63,167 nucleotides of DNA from Nemertoderma westbladi (lineage: Eukaryota > Xenacoelomorpha > Nemertodermatida > Nemertodermatidae): NCBI GenBank assembly GCA_032718475.1, contig JAUCBJ010004792.1:1-63167 (forward strand), read 5' to 3'. Shown piece after piece: positions 48,531 through 60,243 of this stretch. A program made the translations under genes and the position numbers. How positions within the stretch are numbered: position 1 is the first letter of the stretch; each line of letters opens with the position of its first letter. The notes under the pieces were generated by a model. The model had not been told where the DNA came from. It made no database searches and worked only from the letters and a program-made list of their open reading frames with translations.

Positions 48531-49093
48531 ACAATTTTATTCACACTATGTAGGCCTATAATTTGATAATTTTATTTAGCCTACGTCATCATACTATCTT
48601 CAGTCACATGTTCATTGTTTATAATGGTTATACGGGTCTCTTGTATATCAGATAAGTAGGCCTATACTGCTATATGTTCTTGTTAGCTCTATTTTATTTT
48701 TATATTTAATGTCAATTAAACAATTCCAATTCCAGCCCTGTACAGCTGTAGCCTGATGCTGTACCTGCCCTGCAGACCTGTACTGTACCGGTACTCGTAC
48801 TGCAGCGTAGCTAAGATGCATGGCTGCCTGGCAGCCTGGTATGTGGTAGCATACACTCAGACACTGACACTACACACACACACACAGCCTAACTGGGTGT
48901 CTGGCCTAGACCTGTAGACAGATATACTGATATAGACAACACAGCACACAGCTGCACAGGTTGCAGTACCACAGAGCACAGACTGACAGACAGACAGGGC
49001 AGTCTTTTATAGGCCTAACTAAAATAATAAACAATATTCTGATTAGTTCAACCAGTGTACGCGTACGGCTGTCTGTACGGTACTGAAATAGGC
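48531..49093. other. interior of the 7.65-kb transposon, no gene seen
   Basis: AGGCCTA-rich and CACACA-containing non-coding sequence after the transposase frame. Confidence 0.4.
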
Positions 49094-52000
49094 CTACGTT
49101 GTGAAATACTTGAAATAATAGGGTTTTGACCTCCACTCTATTTGCTGCTCTGTAGTATAGTACCGGAACTCTAAACTAAATGTGGTTCTGTAATGAATGA
49201 CCAGTGACCAGCCCCCACTGTTTTGCGACCTGCATTGCTGTGGCATTGGCCTGCAACTGATTAGATTTTCGTTTATTTTTGTCATACCACCACTTGTTTT
49301 TATACTTCTCATATATACCTGCTCTATTACTGTATCAGTTGATAAACCTGCCCAATAGCGATCACTTCTACGTACAGGATGATAACCTTTTATGAAACTA
49401 TCATATACTCCAGGATGTGTGTCACTAAGATTAGACATTGATTGCAGGTATAAATATAAGCATTTGGTGTATTGATTATGACCAGCAGCAGCCAAATAAG
49501 GGAGCATTTCTTCCACAGCACTTAAATGTAGTAACCAGTTTCCTGTGCGTTCAGCCTTTATAAAAGTTTGTAATATTCCTACCATATCCATATACTGAAG
49601 CCACAATTTGGGTGTTGGAAATTGTTTCAACAAATTACACTGAAATCTTATCTTTAAGGCAATTTCATGCAAGTCATCATTTATTTCAATATCATCGATG
49701 GTATATACCTTTCCCGATAATGCATCATCAAGTAATACTGACAGTTTAGTTAGCCGGTCATCATCTAATTTGCTGGCAGTCATGACTAACTCCGTGAATG
49801 CATCATGGGAATGGGAGTTGATATCTTGTGGTGCAGATTCATTATCCATATCTTGTATGGGAATTTGCAGTGTCATAGCAGTGAGGATTGTGTAAAGAGC
49901 AGCCAATAAAATGAAATGACCTCTAATGGCATGACTTATTGCCTTCCCTGAAAATATATGTGGTATAACTTTGGATGCATATATAACTTATAATATATCT
50001 TCTAAGCCGGTCCCAGCCATTAAGTGGCCAATGCAACCCAAGAAACTCATCTCGATATGAAGGCCACCAAGACGTAGGATAATGGATCTTAAGTTGCTGT
50101 TTGGGGGTTCAGATTCAATAATAGTTAAAGCCTTCCACCACAATGGCTGTTCAAATGTTATAATCGGTGTAATGTTTTGTTTTTTTGCTTGCTCACAGAT
50201 GAATGTTAGTGTAGATAAAATGCATGTCATGTTTGTGGGATCCATGTCTAACATGGGAAGAAAATGAACTGATGATTGGCCCGGGTATTCGCCTTTGTGA
50301 AGCTGCTGCATCATGCCTAACCATGCCGGTCTATTCTGTCTAAGCAGTAATGAAATGGACCACAGTGCATCTATATGACATGTATCATCTTCATATGAAG
50401 CAGAACTTAATTGTTTATATATGAGATTTCGGATAAATGCTATCGTGGAAGATTTAAACTGGACAATCTTGATACTTCCAGCCTTTAGTATGGCTGCGTT
50501 TGGTACATCCTTTTTTTGAATCACTAATGAATTCCTTACTCTGGGTGTAACTGTCCTAATCATTCCCATTCCGTGGAATGTGTTCCTGCCATCTAATGTC
50601 CTTATGTTATGATCCACATTGTCTGCTACAAACTGAGAAAAATGCCCATCTGAAAGACCTGGAATATCAGTTCCAAATGTTACAGCAGCATTGCGTTCAA
50701 ATCGCTGAACTTCTGAATATGATGAGCAAAATCCAAGGCTGTTTAATGTGTCTATTAGATATCTGGAACTAAAGTTGTGATGCATCTGAACAGCCAATCC
50801 TAGTTGCAATGGTGAGGTTATGGTTCTTGGCAAAGTTGCCTGCCAATCTTTACCAATCTTTAGAGACAGTGGATCTCCACCGGCGAATATTGCAGATAGA
50901 AACATTTGAAGTGATTCTGGAAGATACGTATTGGCTTCAGTAACATTCGTCATCTGGGATGCCGTGGGGTATTTATTGTTAAATATTTCGTATTGAGATT
51001 TTGCTTTTATGTCATTTTTTAAAAGTTTAGCAGCAGTTTCTATTATGTGATCCTTTTCTTTCTGTGCATCAACATATTTGGTATGTTTATAAAACTCACG
51101 GATGACTTTGTCCACATTCTCAGTAAATGTAATAACATTTTGTTTACCGCAAACTTCAGAGATTACAATATTATCACCAAAGTGATCTATAAGTTTATCT
51201 TTCATGTGTCTGAAACTGTAAACCTCATACCCAGTGTCTTTTAAATTTGTTTCCATTATCCCTAGTATATCGCCGATTGTCAACTGTTCCCCATCTTCCA
51301 AACGCCTAACAGCCTCCATAAATGCTTGTGTACGAACAATGTCTTCTGGCCGACCGACCTTAAATCTTTCGGTTTCTGATTGAGAGACATCGATGGGTTG
51401 CAATTTTCTCATCTTACGAAAAGTGACATCACATTCCTTATGGTAAACAGCTCCCACTGCTAGCAAATCATCAACACATGATAATCTTGATAGACCTTCT
51501 ATGCTCCATGTATCTCCTCTTTCGTGACATACCTAAATGGTGTCGTGAGAAAACAAATTTTTTAAAATTATTTTAATTATTTGTATAATTATTTATTGAA
51601 GAATTATTTGAAATTGTGTCTAATATTTTTGAATCATGTATATTGTTGCTCTATATATATTAATATTTCGTACAAATAAATAATAGCCAAAAGCGAATTT
51701 TTTTATTTAATAAATAATATTATAATGCTTAAAGAATTTGGGGGGGGGGGGTGCATTGTAATGAGTCTGTATAATAATTAATTATAATACTATTATTGTA
51801 GGCATTAGTTCACCTTGGGTCACCATTTTCATCTAACCTTTATATATGTGTTACATGTGTTTTTATGAAAATATTTCATGTGTGATTGTTCCGTTGACGT
51901 TTTTAAACAAAAATTGTTGTTATTGAACACGTAGCTATTAATAATTAAACAAATAATTTGAACCTAATTTCAACAAATAACGTAAGTACTATATTATTGA

Positions 52001-52566
52001 TTTACAGTATAAATTGCAATGAATTAGCCACATGTCACGTGTCTTCCATGTGTTGTAAATATAACAAGATAATAGTGAAAAATATTTTTAACACTATAAA
52101 AAAGTACGTTGAAAATGGTGACCCAAGGTGAACTAATGCCACTATTATATAGGCCTACCTTCTCTATTTTGCTTTTGAAATTAAATGTTTGAACTTGAAC
52201 AAGCTTTTTTCTTGATTTCTCTTTTAATCTTTTCCCGTCGTAAGTATCGGGGTTATTACAATAGAGACAATACTCTGGGTAAACAAATAATGGCTCGGCT
52301 GTGCGAAGTAAACGTTTTGACGTGGACGGTCCATCTCCATTTCCTATTTCAAATCTATTTTGGATGTTTGCTGTCTTTATATAAAAAGGATGACAGAATT
52401 TTCGACGACAATCTTGATGAACTTGTTGTCCTACTTTAGTGGAAATCCTATCACCTCTGCTTTGACTTGCGAAATTTATGCTGTTGCAGCCTTTTTCTGT
52501 TAACACAGCGATGTCATTGTCTTCTTCGGCGAATTGTTTATCACACAAAGGACAACATTCACCCAT
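49094..52566 (-). pseudogene. putative transposase gene of the 7.65-kb transposon, two exons
   Basis: Exon 1 is 52566-52159 (ATG at 52566) and exon 2 starts at 51532. The intron has GTAGGC...TTTAG borders and is phase 0. The amino terminus has zinc-type clusters: CCPLCDKQF...VHQDCRRKFC, then CLYCNNPD and, across the junction, KVCHERGDTW...HKEC. The core has QFVADNVDHN and FLPMLDMDPTNMTC, plausible first and second Asp of an RNase H-like fold. LWWKAL and LRLGGLHIEMSFLGCIGHLM follow. A stop at 49988 interrupts the frame, which continues without a shift to DTVIEQVYMRS near 49310. The last 70 residues look out of frame or shortened. I recognise the protein type from cnidarian genomes but not its superfamily. 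Confidence 0.7.
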
Positions 52567-53379
52567 TGTATCACCACTTATATACGACGCCGATGTGCTC
52601 GTACTACTTTGTTTATTAATTTTTTCTATAATAATGTCAATGTCATGACAAAGTACAAGTGACGATTCTGCTAATAGGGTATGTATATTATACTGTAACG
52701 TATGAAGCTATGAACTGTCCTTGAATGGCTTACTACCAATTTAACTACAACAATTCACTGGAAAGGGGAATTGAACTCGGTACCTAGAGATTCCAAGTCC
52801 CACGCTCTACCAACTTTACTTTAACAACCGATTATACTGTACGTCCTCTTACAGGCTCAGAACATTAAGCATTTCAGTTGTTAAAGATGGGCGTTTATTC
52901 GAGTATAAATACGTTAGACATAATAGGTAGTATTTCTATGTGTACACCATCCGTGGGATGAAGAAATTATAAAAAAACAAGGTGAAGGTTGTTGTACCTT
53001 CTTAGCTATAGAAATATATTGAAATCTTACACTGTTCTAGAAAATATAATTTCCGAGATGATATAAAGCAACTTCTTTAATAAAATATACATTTTTTAAT
53101 TGCTTTTATACAATTTGTTCTAGAACATATGTTTTAATTCCAAACAATAGCTAATATGTTATAGAACATGTTTATGAAAATAAATAGAAAAAACAAGCTA
53201 TTATAAAAAATTTGATGCGGGGGGCCATAACACACCCAGTACCCATATTGTAAAAATTAGGATATCTATTAAAGTACTTGCAAATTATTTTATAAACTGC
53301 ACTGAAAGTTTTTTAAAATACTACATATTATAATGGTTGTAGTGATTTGTCTAATAAGTAGTTAGCTACATCACTAACA
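52567..53379. other. 5' part of the 7.65-kb transposon; tRNA-like relic
   Basis: Non-coding leader of the transposase gene, AT-rich, with a tRNA-like segment at 52738-52822. Confidence 0.4.
52738..52822 (-). other. tRNA-like sequence (SINE head or tRNA relic)
   Basis: On the minus strand box A is GTTGGTAGAGCG (52803-52814) and box B GAGTTCAATTCCC (52766-52778) with near-tRNA spacing. I cannot pair a convincing acceptor stem, so I do not call a functional tRNA. Confidence 0.45.
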
Positions 53380-53647
53380 ATAGGAAATTGTTCTATTGAG
53401 CAGTTACCAAGCAACTTGTGTTATAATTAAGCAAACAAATAGCTCCATTATCAGTAAAGAGCAATTATTGTGCATTGCAAAAATAGGTCATATGTTTGCA
53501 TGAAATTGAATGTGTTCCGCAACATATATTTTTATAGACTTTTTTTTGGGCAATAGCAAGATAATATAGAACCTAAAAAATTTGGTTTTGGTTGATTGCG
53601 AATTTCTTATGGGTTTACCCCCTTTTTTGGCTAGATTGACTGGACTA
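53380..53647 (-). repeat. right TIR of the 7.65-kb transposon
   Basis: Inverse of 46000-46255, with an extra GGGGGTAAA-like insertion near 53615-53625. Confidence 0.92.
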
Positions 53648-53650
53648 AAG

Positions 53651-54650
53651 GAAGAGTTCTTGAAAATGGAAAAACTCGGTATCATCCGGAGGTCAAACTG
53701 CCCATGGGTATCAGCTCTCCACATCACGCCGAAACCTAACGGCGGGTGGCGACTTCAGGCGGCTCAATGACGCCACGCTGCCCGACATGTACCCACTCCC
53801 ACATATACACGACTTTAATGCCAACCTCCCTGGAGCAACAATCTTCACCAAGATTGACCTGGCGCGAAGTTATCACCAGGTTCCCATGCGTAAGGAGGAC
53901 ATCCCCAAGACCACAGTGACCACCCTGTTCGGTCTCTGGGAGTTCCTCCGCATGCCATTCGGCCTCCGGAATACCTCCCAGACATTGCGGGGGCTGATGA
54001 ACTCCATCTTCCGCGACCTCCCCTACATCTTCGACTACCTCGACAATATCCTCGTTGGTAGCCACTCGGAGGAGGAGCACATCAGGCACCTGCGCCAGGT
54101 CTTCCGCATCTTGGCGGAGAATGGGCTCGCAGTGCAGCTCCGGAAGTGCGTGTTTGGTGTCCCATCCCTTGCCTACCTCGGACACACAGTCGACACCGAC
54201 GGGATCCGCCCGCTCCCCACCAAGGTTGAGGCCATCTCCACTTTCCCCGTCCCAACGACAAAAATCGCTGTGCAGCGATTCCTGGGAATGGTTAATTATT
54301 TGCACCGTTCCCTCCCAGGGATCGCCGGCACCCTAGCCCCCCTCCACGAGGTGACAAAAACTCACGCACGTGAGGTCATCTGGTCGCCAGACTGCCAGTT
54401 AGCCTTCGACACAGCAAAGTCAGCTCTGGCCACCGCCACAATGCTTCACCACCCAAGCAGCGACACCGCATCGAGCATCACGGTTGACGCCTCTGACATA
54501 GCCATTGGTGGCATATTCGAGCAGCGACAGGGCGACATCTGGCGCCCCATCACCTTCTTCTCAAAGAAGATGTCTCCCGCTGAATGTCGCTACTCCGCCT
54601 TCGATAGAGAGTTGCTGGCGGTCTACCTTGCCATCAAAACGTTCTGACAC
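53651..54650 (+). pseudogene. gypsy reverse transcriptase and RNase H, first part
   Basis: It resumes in the frame interrupted at 45999 (EEFLKMEKLGIIRRS). A short deletion near 53755 shifts the frame inside the GGWR...DFRRLN motif. IFTKIDLARSYHQVPM holds the first catalytic Asp. The YLDD box reads YLDN (near 54038), so the second Asp of the pair is lost. LAYLGHTV, the connection region and the RNase H start TVDASDIAIGG and YSAFDRELLAVY follow, ending at TGA 54646-54648 (AIKTF then stop, a likely CGA change). Confidence 0.85.
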
Positions 54651-55960
54651 CACGTCGAAGGCCGCGCGTGTTCAGTATTTTTACTGATCATAAGCCCTTA
54701 ACTGGAGCCTTCTCCAGCTCCGTAGACCGCTCACCTCGCCAAACTCGACACCTCTCCTTCATCGCAGAGTTCTCCATGGACGTCTGCCATGTCAGTGGGA
54801 AGGACAATGTTGTCGCTGATGCGCTTTCCCGTGCATCGATCTCCGCAGTACTATCCCCAACCGTCAACTTCTCCCAGCTCACAGCTGCCCAGGCTGCCGC
54901 CCCAGAGGAGATGGCCACTTACCGCACAGCAATAAGCGGCCTAAAACTTGTCGACACAAACTTCCGCGACTTCACCGTCCTCTGCAACATCTCTACCGGC
55001 ATCGCCCGGACCATCGTACCATCTACCTGGACACAGAGGGTTTTCGACGCCCTCCATGGGCTCTCCCACCCCGCCACGAGGCCCTCCATCAAAGTGGTAT
55101 CTTCCCGTTTTGTATGGCATGGCCTTAGGTGGGACATTACGCGCTGGTGCCAAGAGTGCCACCCCTATCAAGCCTCCAAAGTCACGCGCCACACACGTGC
55201 CCCGCTCACTGAGCGCGCGTCGCCCACCGCAAGGTTCTCCTGCCTCCACGTAGAGATCGTGGGTCCCCTTCCACCCTCGGAAATCGCCATCTATCTCTTC
55301 ACCATCATAGATCGCTTCACCAGGTGGCCGGAGGCGATCCCGATACAGAACTCGGAGACTGAGACGTGCGCACGCGCACTCCTACAGGGGTGGATCACCC
55401 GATTCGGCATCCCGACGGACATCATGTCCGACCGTGGCCCACCATTTACCTCCAAACTGTGGGCGGAACTCAACTCCCTCATCGAGATCACGGCCAACAC
55501 CACCACTGCCTACCACCCACAAGCAAACGGGATGGCCGAACGGCTTCATCGCCAATTAAAGGCATCCCTCAAAGCGTGCCTCTCGACATGCCGTTGGATG
55601 GATGAGCTGCCACTAGTCCTCCTCGGCATCAGAACGGCGTGGCGGGAGGACCCCAGTACCACGCCCGCCGAACTCGTCTATGGTGTGCCATTGCACGTTC
55701 CTGGGGAGTTCATTCCCCCACTGCCTCGTTTGTCAACCCCTTCGTCAAACTTCGTCTGACAGCTCCAGGATGATATGCGCAACCTGAAACCACCCGTACC
55801 GAGTTCCATGGCACACCCATCGACCGTGTCCCGCCAAACCTACAAGGCGCCGAGTTTATTTATGTACGACGCGACGGCCACAGAACTCCGTTAGAACAAC
55901 CCTATTCCGGGCCGTTACCCGTGGTTAAACCTGGACCCAAAACTTTTGAAATATAGGTCG
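54651..55960 (+). pseudogene. gypsy RNase H end and integrase
   Basis: After a frameshift near 54660 the frame reads FTDHKPLTGAF, GKDNVVADALSRA (RNase H end) and then the integrase zinc region with HGLSHPATR and WCQECHPYQ, where the last zinc Cys is Tyr. In the DDE core the first position reads LHVEIVGPLP (Glu instead of Asp), the second SDRGPPF and the third NGMAERLHR are present. The carboxy end (FIYVRRDGHRTPL, VSVDRLK) is recognisable up to about 56030 with a further frameshift near 55760 and a stop near 55955. Confidence 0.85.
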
Positions 55961-56042
55961 GGCGACGATGAAACATGGTCTCGGTCGACCGCCTTAAAAT
56001 CGCCCACAGCGTCGCGTCAACCGACATGCCCGCAATACCGCA

Positions 56043-56176
56043 CAAATCAGTAGTATCAACCGCCTAGGCATCAGGTACTACCGTAGTATTAACCGCCTAG
56101 GTATCAGGTACTACCATAGTATTAACCGCCTATGCATCATGTACTACCGTAGTATTAAACGCCTAGGTATCATGTG
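56043..56176. repeat. 33-bp minisatellite, segment 3
   Basis: About four units in the same orientation as 43009-44515, directly after the gypsy end. It shows the gypsy sits inside the array. Confidence 0.92.
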
Positions 56177-59175
56177 CTCAATCCCAAGTTCCTTTGAATA
56201 TCTGTTACAGGCTCATTATAGGTATTGCAGCTGTTACAGGTATACATATAACTGAGACACATTATAAAAATATTGACACATTTCTTACAACGCTTCAGTC
56301 CGACAAAATTCATCAAACAGCAATGGTTGGGTGATGGTAGAGCTGCACGCCTAGTTGTTCAATCGTGGGTGTATACTTAATTGCCTTACATGTTTACAGG
56401 TAACTGCCAAGAGAGAGAATGTTTCAGTTTATCTCCGCCGCTTCACGTTGACCGGGAGTTGTTTTACCTAGGAATGAGAATGTAACATTATTTAGTACGG
56501 TATGACGTAATATATTGTTTAAGTTTAAAAAAAATGTATATGTTATAGACAGAAACCAATGAATTAATTATCTACTTGTCAAAGATTAATATCAATGAAT
56601 GATACAGTTAGTCAAGTAATGTAGTGTTGTATTATCCAAAATGTGATCTTTGAACTACTGAGAAATATTTTCCATTATCTCATATGATCATAATGTTTAT
56701 GATGAACTACACATTATATTACATGTACATAATACATTTATTTTTCTGACATGATAGCCACTTCATTATTCTTAAAGAATATTACAAACTTAGAATATTT
56801 CTAAGAATATTACTTACAAACAGGCGTCTAATATTCCTCCCTCACCATAGATAAACCTATTAAATATCAGATAAATATTACATACACTTCATGTAAATAG
56901 GTTGTGTGAGATAATGTTGCAATGGTATCTACACATATCTATATACTGTATTATGTAGTATACAGTAGCATTGTAATATAATAATAAATCATGTATATAA
57001 TGTAATATAATTGTAGTGTAATATATTTTACAAAGTGTCCTACTGAAACTTTTTCTCCCCTCAATTACCAGCTGTAATTGTGTTGCTTCAGTTTCTTTTA
57101 CCTGTTATGTGCGCCTGTGCAGTTTATGTGTGTCACGTAATATCCGTATCTCAGACGTATCTCACAACGAATTGTAACTTTTCAAATTTATTCATCATTG
57201 TCAGTGATTTTTTGAAAAATATTTTTTAGACAGAATTGCCGTTAAATAGCGCTAAATTTCGGAAAGAATAAGACTGCAAACCCCATCCATTAATACATAA
57301 TAACACTTAATATATAATTTAAAGTACAAATGTTTCCATCGAAATGTTTGAAAGACCTCTTTAATCAAGGAGCAGCGACTTACGAGTTAAATCTATAAAA
57401 TTAGATAGTTCATAAATTGTAGGCGATGCTTGTCTGCCAGGACTACAGATTGTGGTGCAATGGGTTAACGGATGCTGCATAAGTCTTGTGATTTGTCTCA
57501 TTTTCTCCAATGACTGGGTATGTGTCGGAGTGGAATACAGTATGAGAGTAGCATCCAACCCCGGACACCCCCCCCCCCCCCCCCCCCCCCCCGCAATCTC
57601 GCCTCCTGCTTCAGAGTTTAGGCTAGATAGGGCAGCATATCAGGAAATGGTCTCAAATAATATTGTTAGCCAGTCTATTTTTAAGGAAAATATTAATATT
57701 TATTAATTAATATTTAATAAAAATGGGCTTTCTGCCATCATTCAAAATTCAGGAGCTATCCATTATCAAAGGAGATATTTCGGGCTTACCCACAAATCCT
57801 AAGCAGTTTGTATATTTACTTAAGAAAATCAGTTCTAAACATTGAATCCGTTGTGTAGTAATGTTGTCGTAGGTGTAGTGTACAGTATGTGTATGTACTG
57901 CAGGTAATATCCTCCTCTAGTAATATTGTGTGTTTTCATTGCTATATTAAATAACATCATACACATCTTAATTCTTAAAATCAATTGTAAATCATTGACT
58001 AAAACATTTATGAGTAGAACATATAATTACACATGGTTTAGTTATTTAATTACTTAAGAGTGAGCCAAATGCAGGGGGATATAATTATAAAATATAACGT
58101 GTGCCAAATAACGTTCTTTACTGGGGTCAACCTTCACAGATAGTTCGATATTGATACAGTGGGATATATATATTTTATACCAGTATACTGTATGTTTGTA
58201 TGTTTACCAATCAGTATATTTTTAAGTAAAAAGAATATCTTCGTTCGAACCGGCTTATAAGGTCTTCTTTACAAAGGCACATTTACTCGTAAAGTAAACT
58301 AAACTTCACTTACTACTTTATACAACGATGCAACACTACCAGCTGACCAGCACGCGGCACACTCAACTGCCTAACCTGTTACACAGTAGTGTTACCAAGG
58401 CCTACTACTACTGTAGAAGTCTTCTGGTAGGCCTGTAGCGTTACACTACTGTTTACTGTTACACACTATCTAACTATAAATAAATACTAACTGTGTGTTG
58501 CAGCTAAAATACATGTCAGAGTCAGAGTCAATACTTCAATAGCAGCAGCGCAGAAGCCAGCAGGCCTATCTGTGGCTGTTGACAGTTGATGTGATCGTGA
58601 TGTAGTCGATGTAGTGTAGAAAAAGTGGAAATTTTAACAACAATTGTTGACATTGTTGTGTCCATGACCTCTGACCCTGATGATATACAATTTAAACAAA
58701 CTGTCTGACTGTTGTGAAATTTACTGTACTCCAGTACTCAGTACTGCCTGACCGCCTGAGAGCCTGACCGGTATGACAGTATGATAAAAACACATGCTGG
58801 CAGCTGGCATGACAGCATGATCAGAGAGTCAGATGCAAAGTATTTAATTTTGACTGTCAGATCTGCAGATTTTCCTGACTGTGTACTGGTGTATGCTGGT
58901 ATGGTATGACTGTATGCTGGCTGGTATGAGGCCCATAGGCTCATACAGTCATATACTCGCCCATACTACTGTACTACAGTACTACTGTACTACACCGCTC
59001 AGTCATCATGCATCAGCTGCAGCTACAACAGTAAACAGGTAAAACTAGGCCTACCAGACTGCCAGAACCAGCCTACAGTACTATCTGAGATCTGACTGAC
59101 TATGAGCGAGTTTAGTGCTGTAGTGAGTTTGAATGCCTTGCTAAATTAAATGCCTCAAATGTATGATGTGGCAGT
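56177..59175. other. non-coding; poly-C tract, no gene seen
   Basis: AT-rich to 58250, then richer in CTG/CAG and TACTGTACTACAG words. A C25 run lies at 57568-57592. Small ORFs have no support. Confidence 0.5.
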
Positions 59176-60243
59176 CTGGGGCGGGCGACAAGAAGCTCCG
59201 TTAGTGCTAACGGCTGAACGGCACCGTTAACTAAAATTATAAGCGACACGAATCCTCCGTTAAATTAACACAACGTCGGCTTTAACCTGTTAACTAACGG
59301 AAGCCAGCGACTCGAAGCTCCTTTACACTAACTGACTAACGGAGGACTCTCCGTTAAGGTATTTTACACCATGCAGCCATGCGCCAGAAAGCACCTTTAA
59401 CATTTACTGATTTAAGGTTCCGTTAAGAAATATTTTGTATTCTACTCTACATAACTGCATAACTAAAAGCATTCTGAAAAACTATATATATAGCTTTCAT
59501 AGTATAGAATTTGAATTCACGTTCTGTGTGACATTCAATCATCTCCGCATTATTCATATTTCCAACTCATATTTGTCGGTAGTTCTAATTAAATATTGCG
59601 GGGCGTTGCAGCTGATGTGGGTGGACTTAGATGTGTAATCACAGTTATAAACACAGTTCAACTTAGTTTTACGTCATCAGTTAGACCCTCTCAGTAATCT
59701 TAGAGATACGATTCCTCAATGCAGCAATGACCAGGTGGAAGTCGTTGGTCATTGAGAGATAGAGTAGATTTCTACCCAACAGCCCAACTGCCCAATACAT
59801 ATCAGCATATTGCAGTATTGAGCACTACATACAGACATATGTTCTATTAGTCAGTTAGTTGTTTTGATGATGTTACATTCCCGATCTTAACATTAATTGT
59901 GTGCGCTATTTGCCTAAACATGAAACTATAGCGGTAGTATTTATTTACTGCTTTGGTCTTGGTGTACAATATTTTTTAGATGTGGAAGGGTTTTAATTTG
60001 AAACGGCACTCCAACAATAACATTATCGAGTTGCCTAAGCAACCATCAACACTCATGTGTACGCAATTTTATCATCCTTTGGAAAGTATCACATTTATTA
60101 CTAACGGAGCCTTAACGGAGAACTCACTAACGGAGGCCTAAATACTCGTTCGTGTCGCCCATTATGAGTTCTCTGTTAAGTGCACTTCCGTTAAACCTCC
60201 GTTAACTTTAACATTAACGGAGCTTCGTGTCGCCTGCCCCCAG
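59176..60243. mobile_element. non-autonomous DNA transposon with TIRs rich in CTCCGTTAA
   Basis: Left end CTGGGGCGGGCGACAAGAAG; right end is the inverse of CTGGGGGCAGGCGACACGAA. Both are followed by GCTCCGTTA. Subterminal copies of CTCCGTTAA and GGCGACACGAA occur in both orientations over about 150 bases at each end, as in hAT-like elements with multiple transposase sites. No ORF, and I could not define a target duplication. Confidence 0.7.

Larger units (their letters stand above)
46000..53647 (-). mobile_element. 7.65-kb DNA transposon of unassigned superfamily, TIR TAGTC..., 3-bp TSD
   Basis: The ends TAGTCGAGTCAATCTAGC (46000) and the inverse of TAGTCCAGTCAATCTAGC (ending 53647) start about 255-bp TIRs (46000-46255; 53380-53647, the right one with a roughly 11-bp insertion). 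AAG lies on both sides (45997-45999, 53648-53650). Removing the element and one AAG restores the gypsy reading frame exactly (IAK joined to EEF), so boundaries and a 3-bp target duplication are firm. It encodes the minus-strand gene 49094-52566 and itself carries dispersed repeats at 47485-48175 and 48319-48530. Confidence 0.9.
44516..56042 (+). mobile_element. Ty3/gypsy gag-pol without LTRs, split by a DNA transposon
   Basis: 44516-45999 and 53651-56042 together give a collinear gag, protease, RT, RNase H and integrase of about 3.9 kb, embedded in the 33-bp minisatellite (resumes at 56043). No LTR is seen at either end. Neighbouring TE order and uniform high GC distinguish it from the AT-rich surroundings. 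Many CGA-to-TGA changes point to CpG decay. Confidence 0.85.

Noticed and set aside
57452-57706. 84-codon ORF through a poly-C tract
   Set aside because: Proline run from the homopolymer; no other support.
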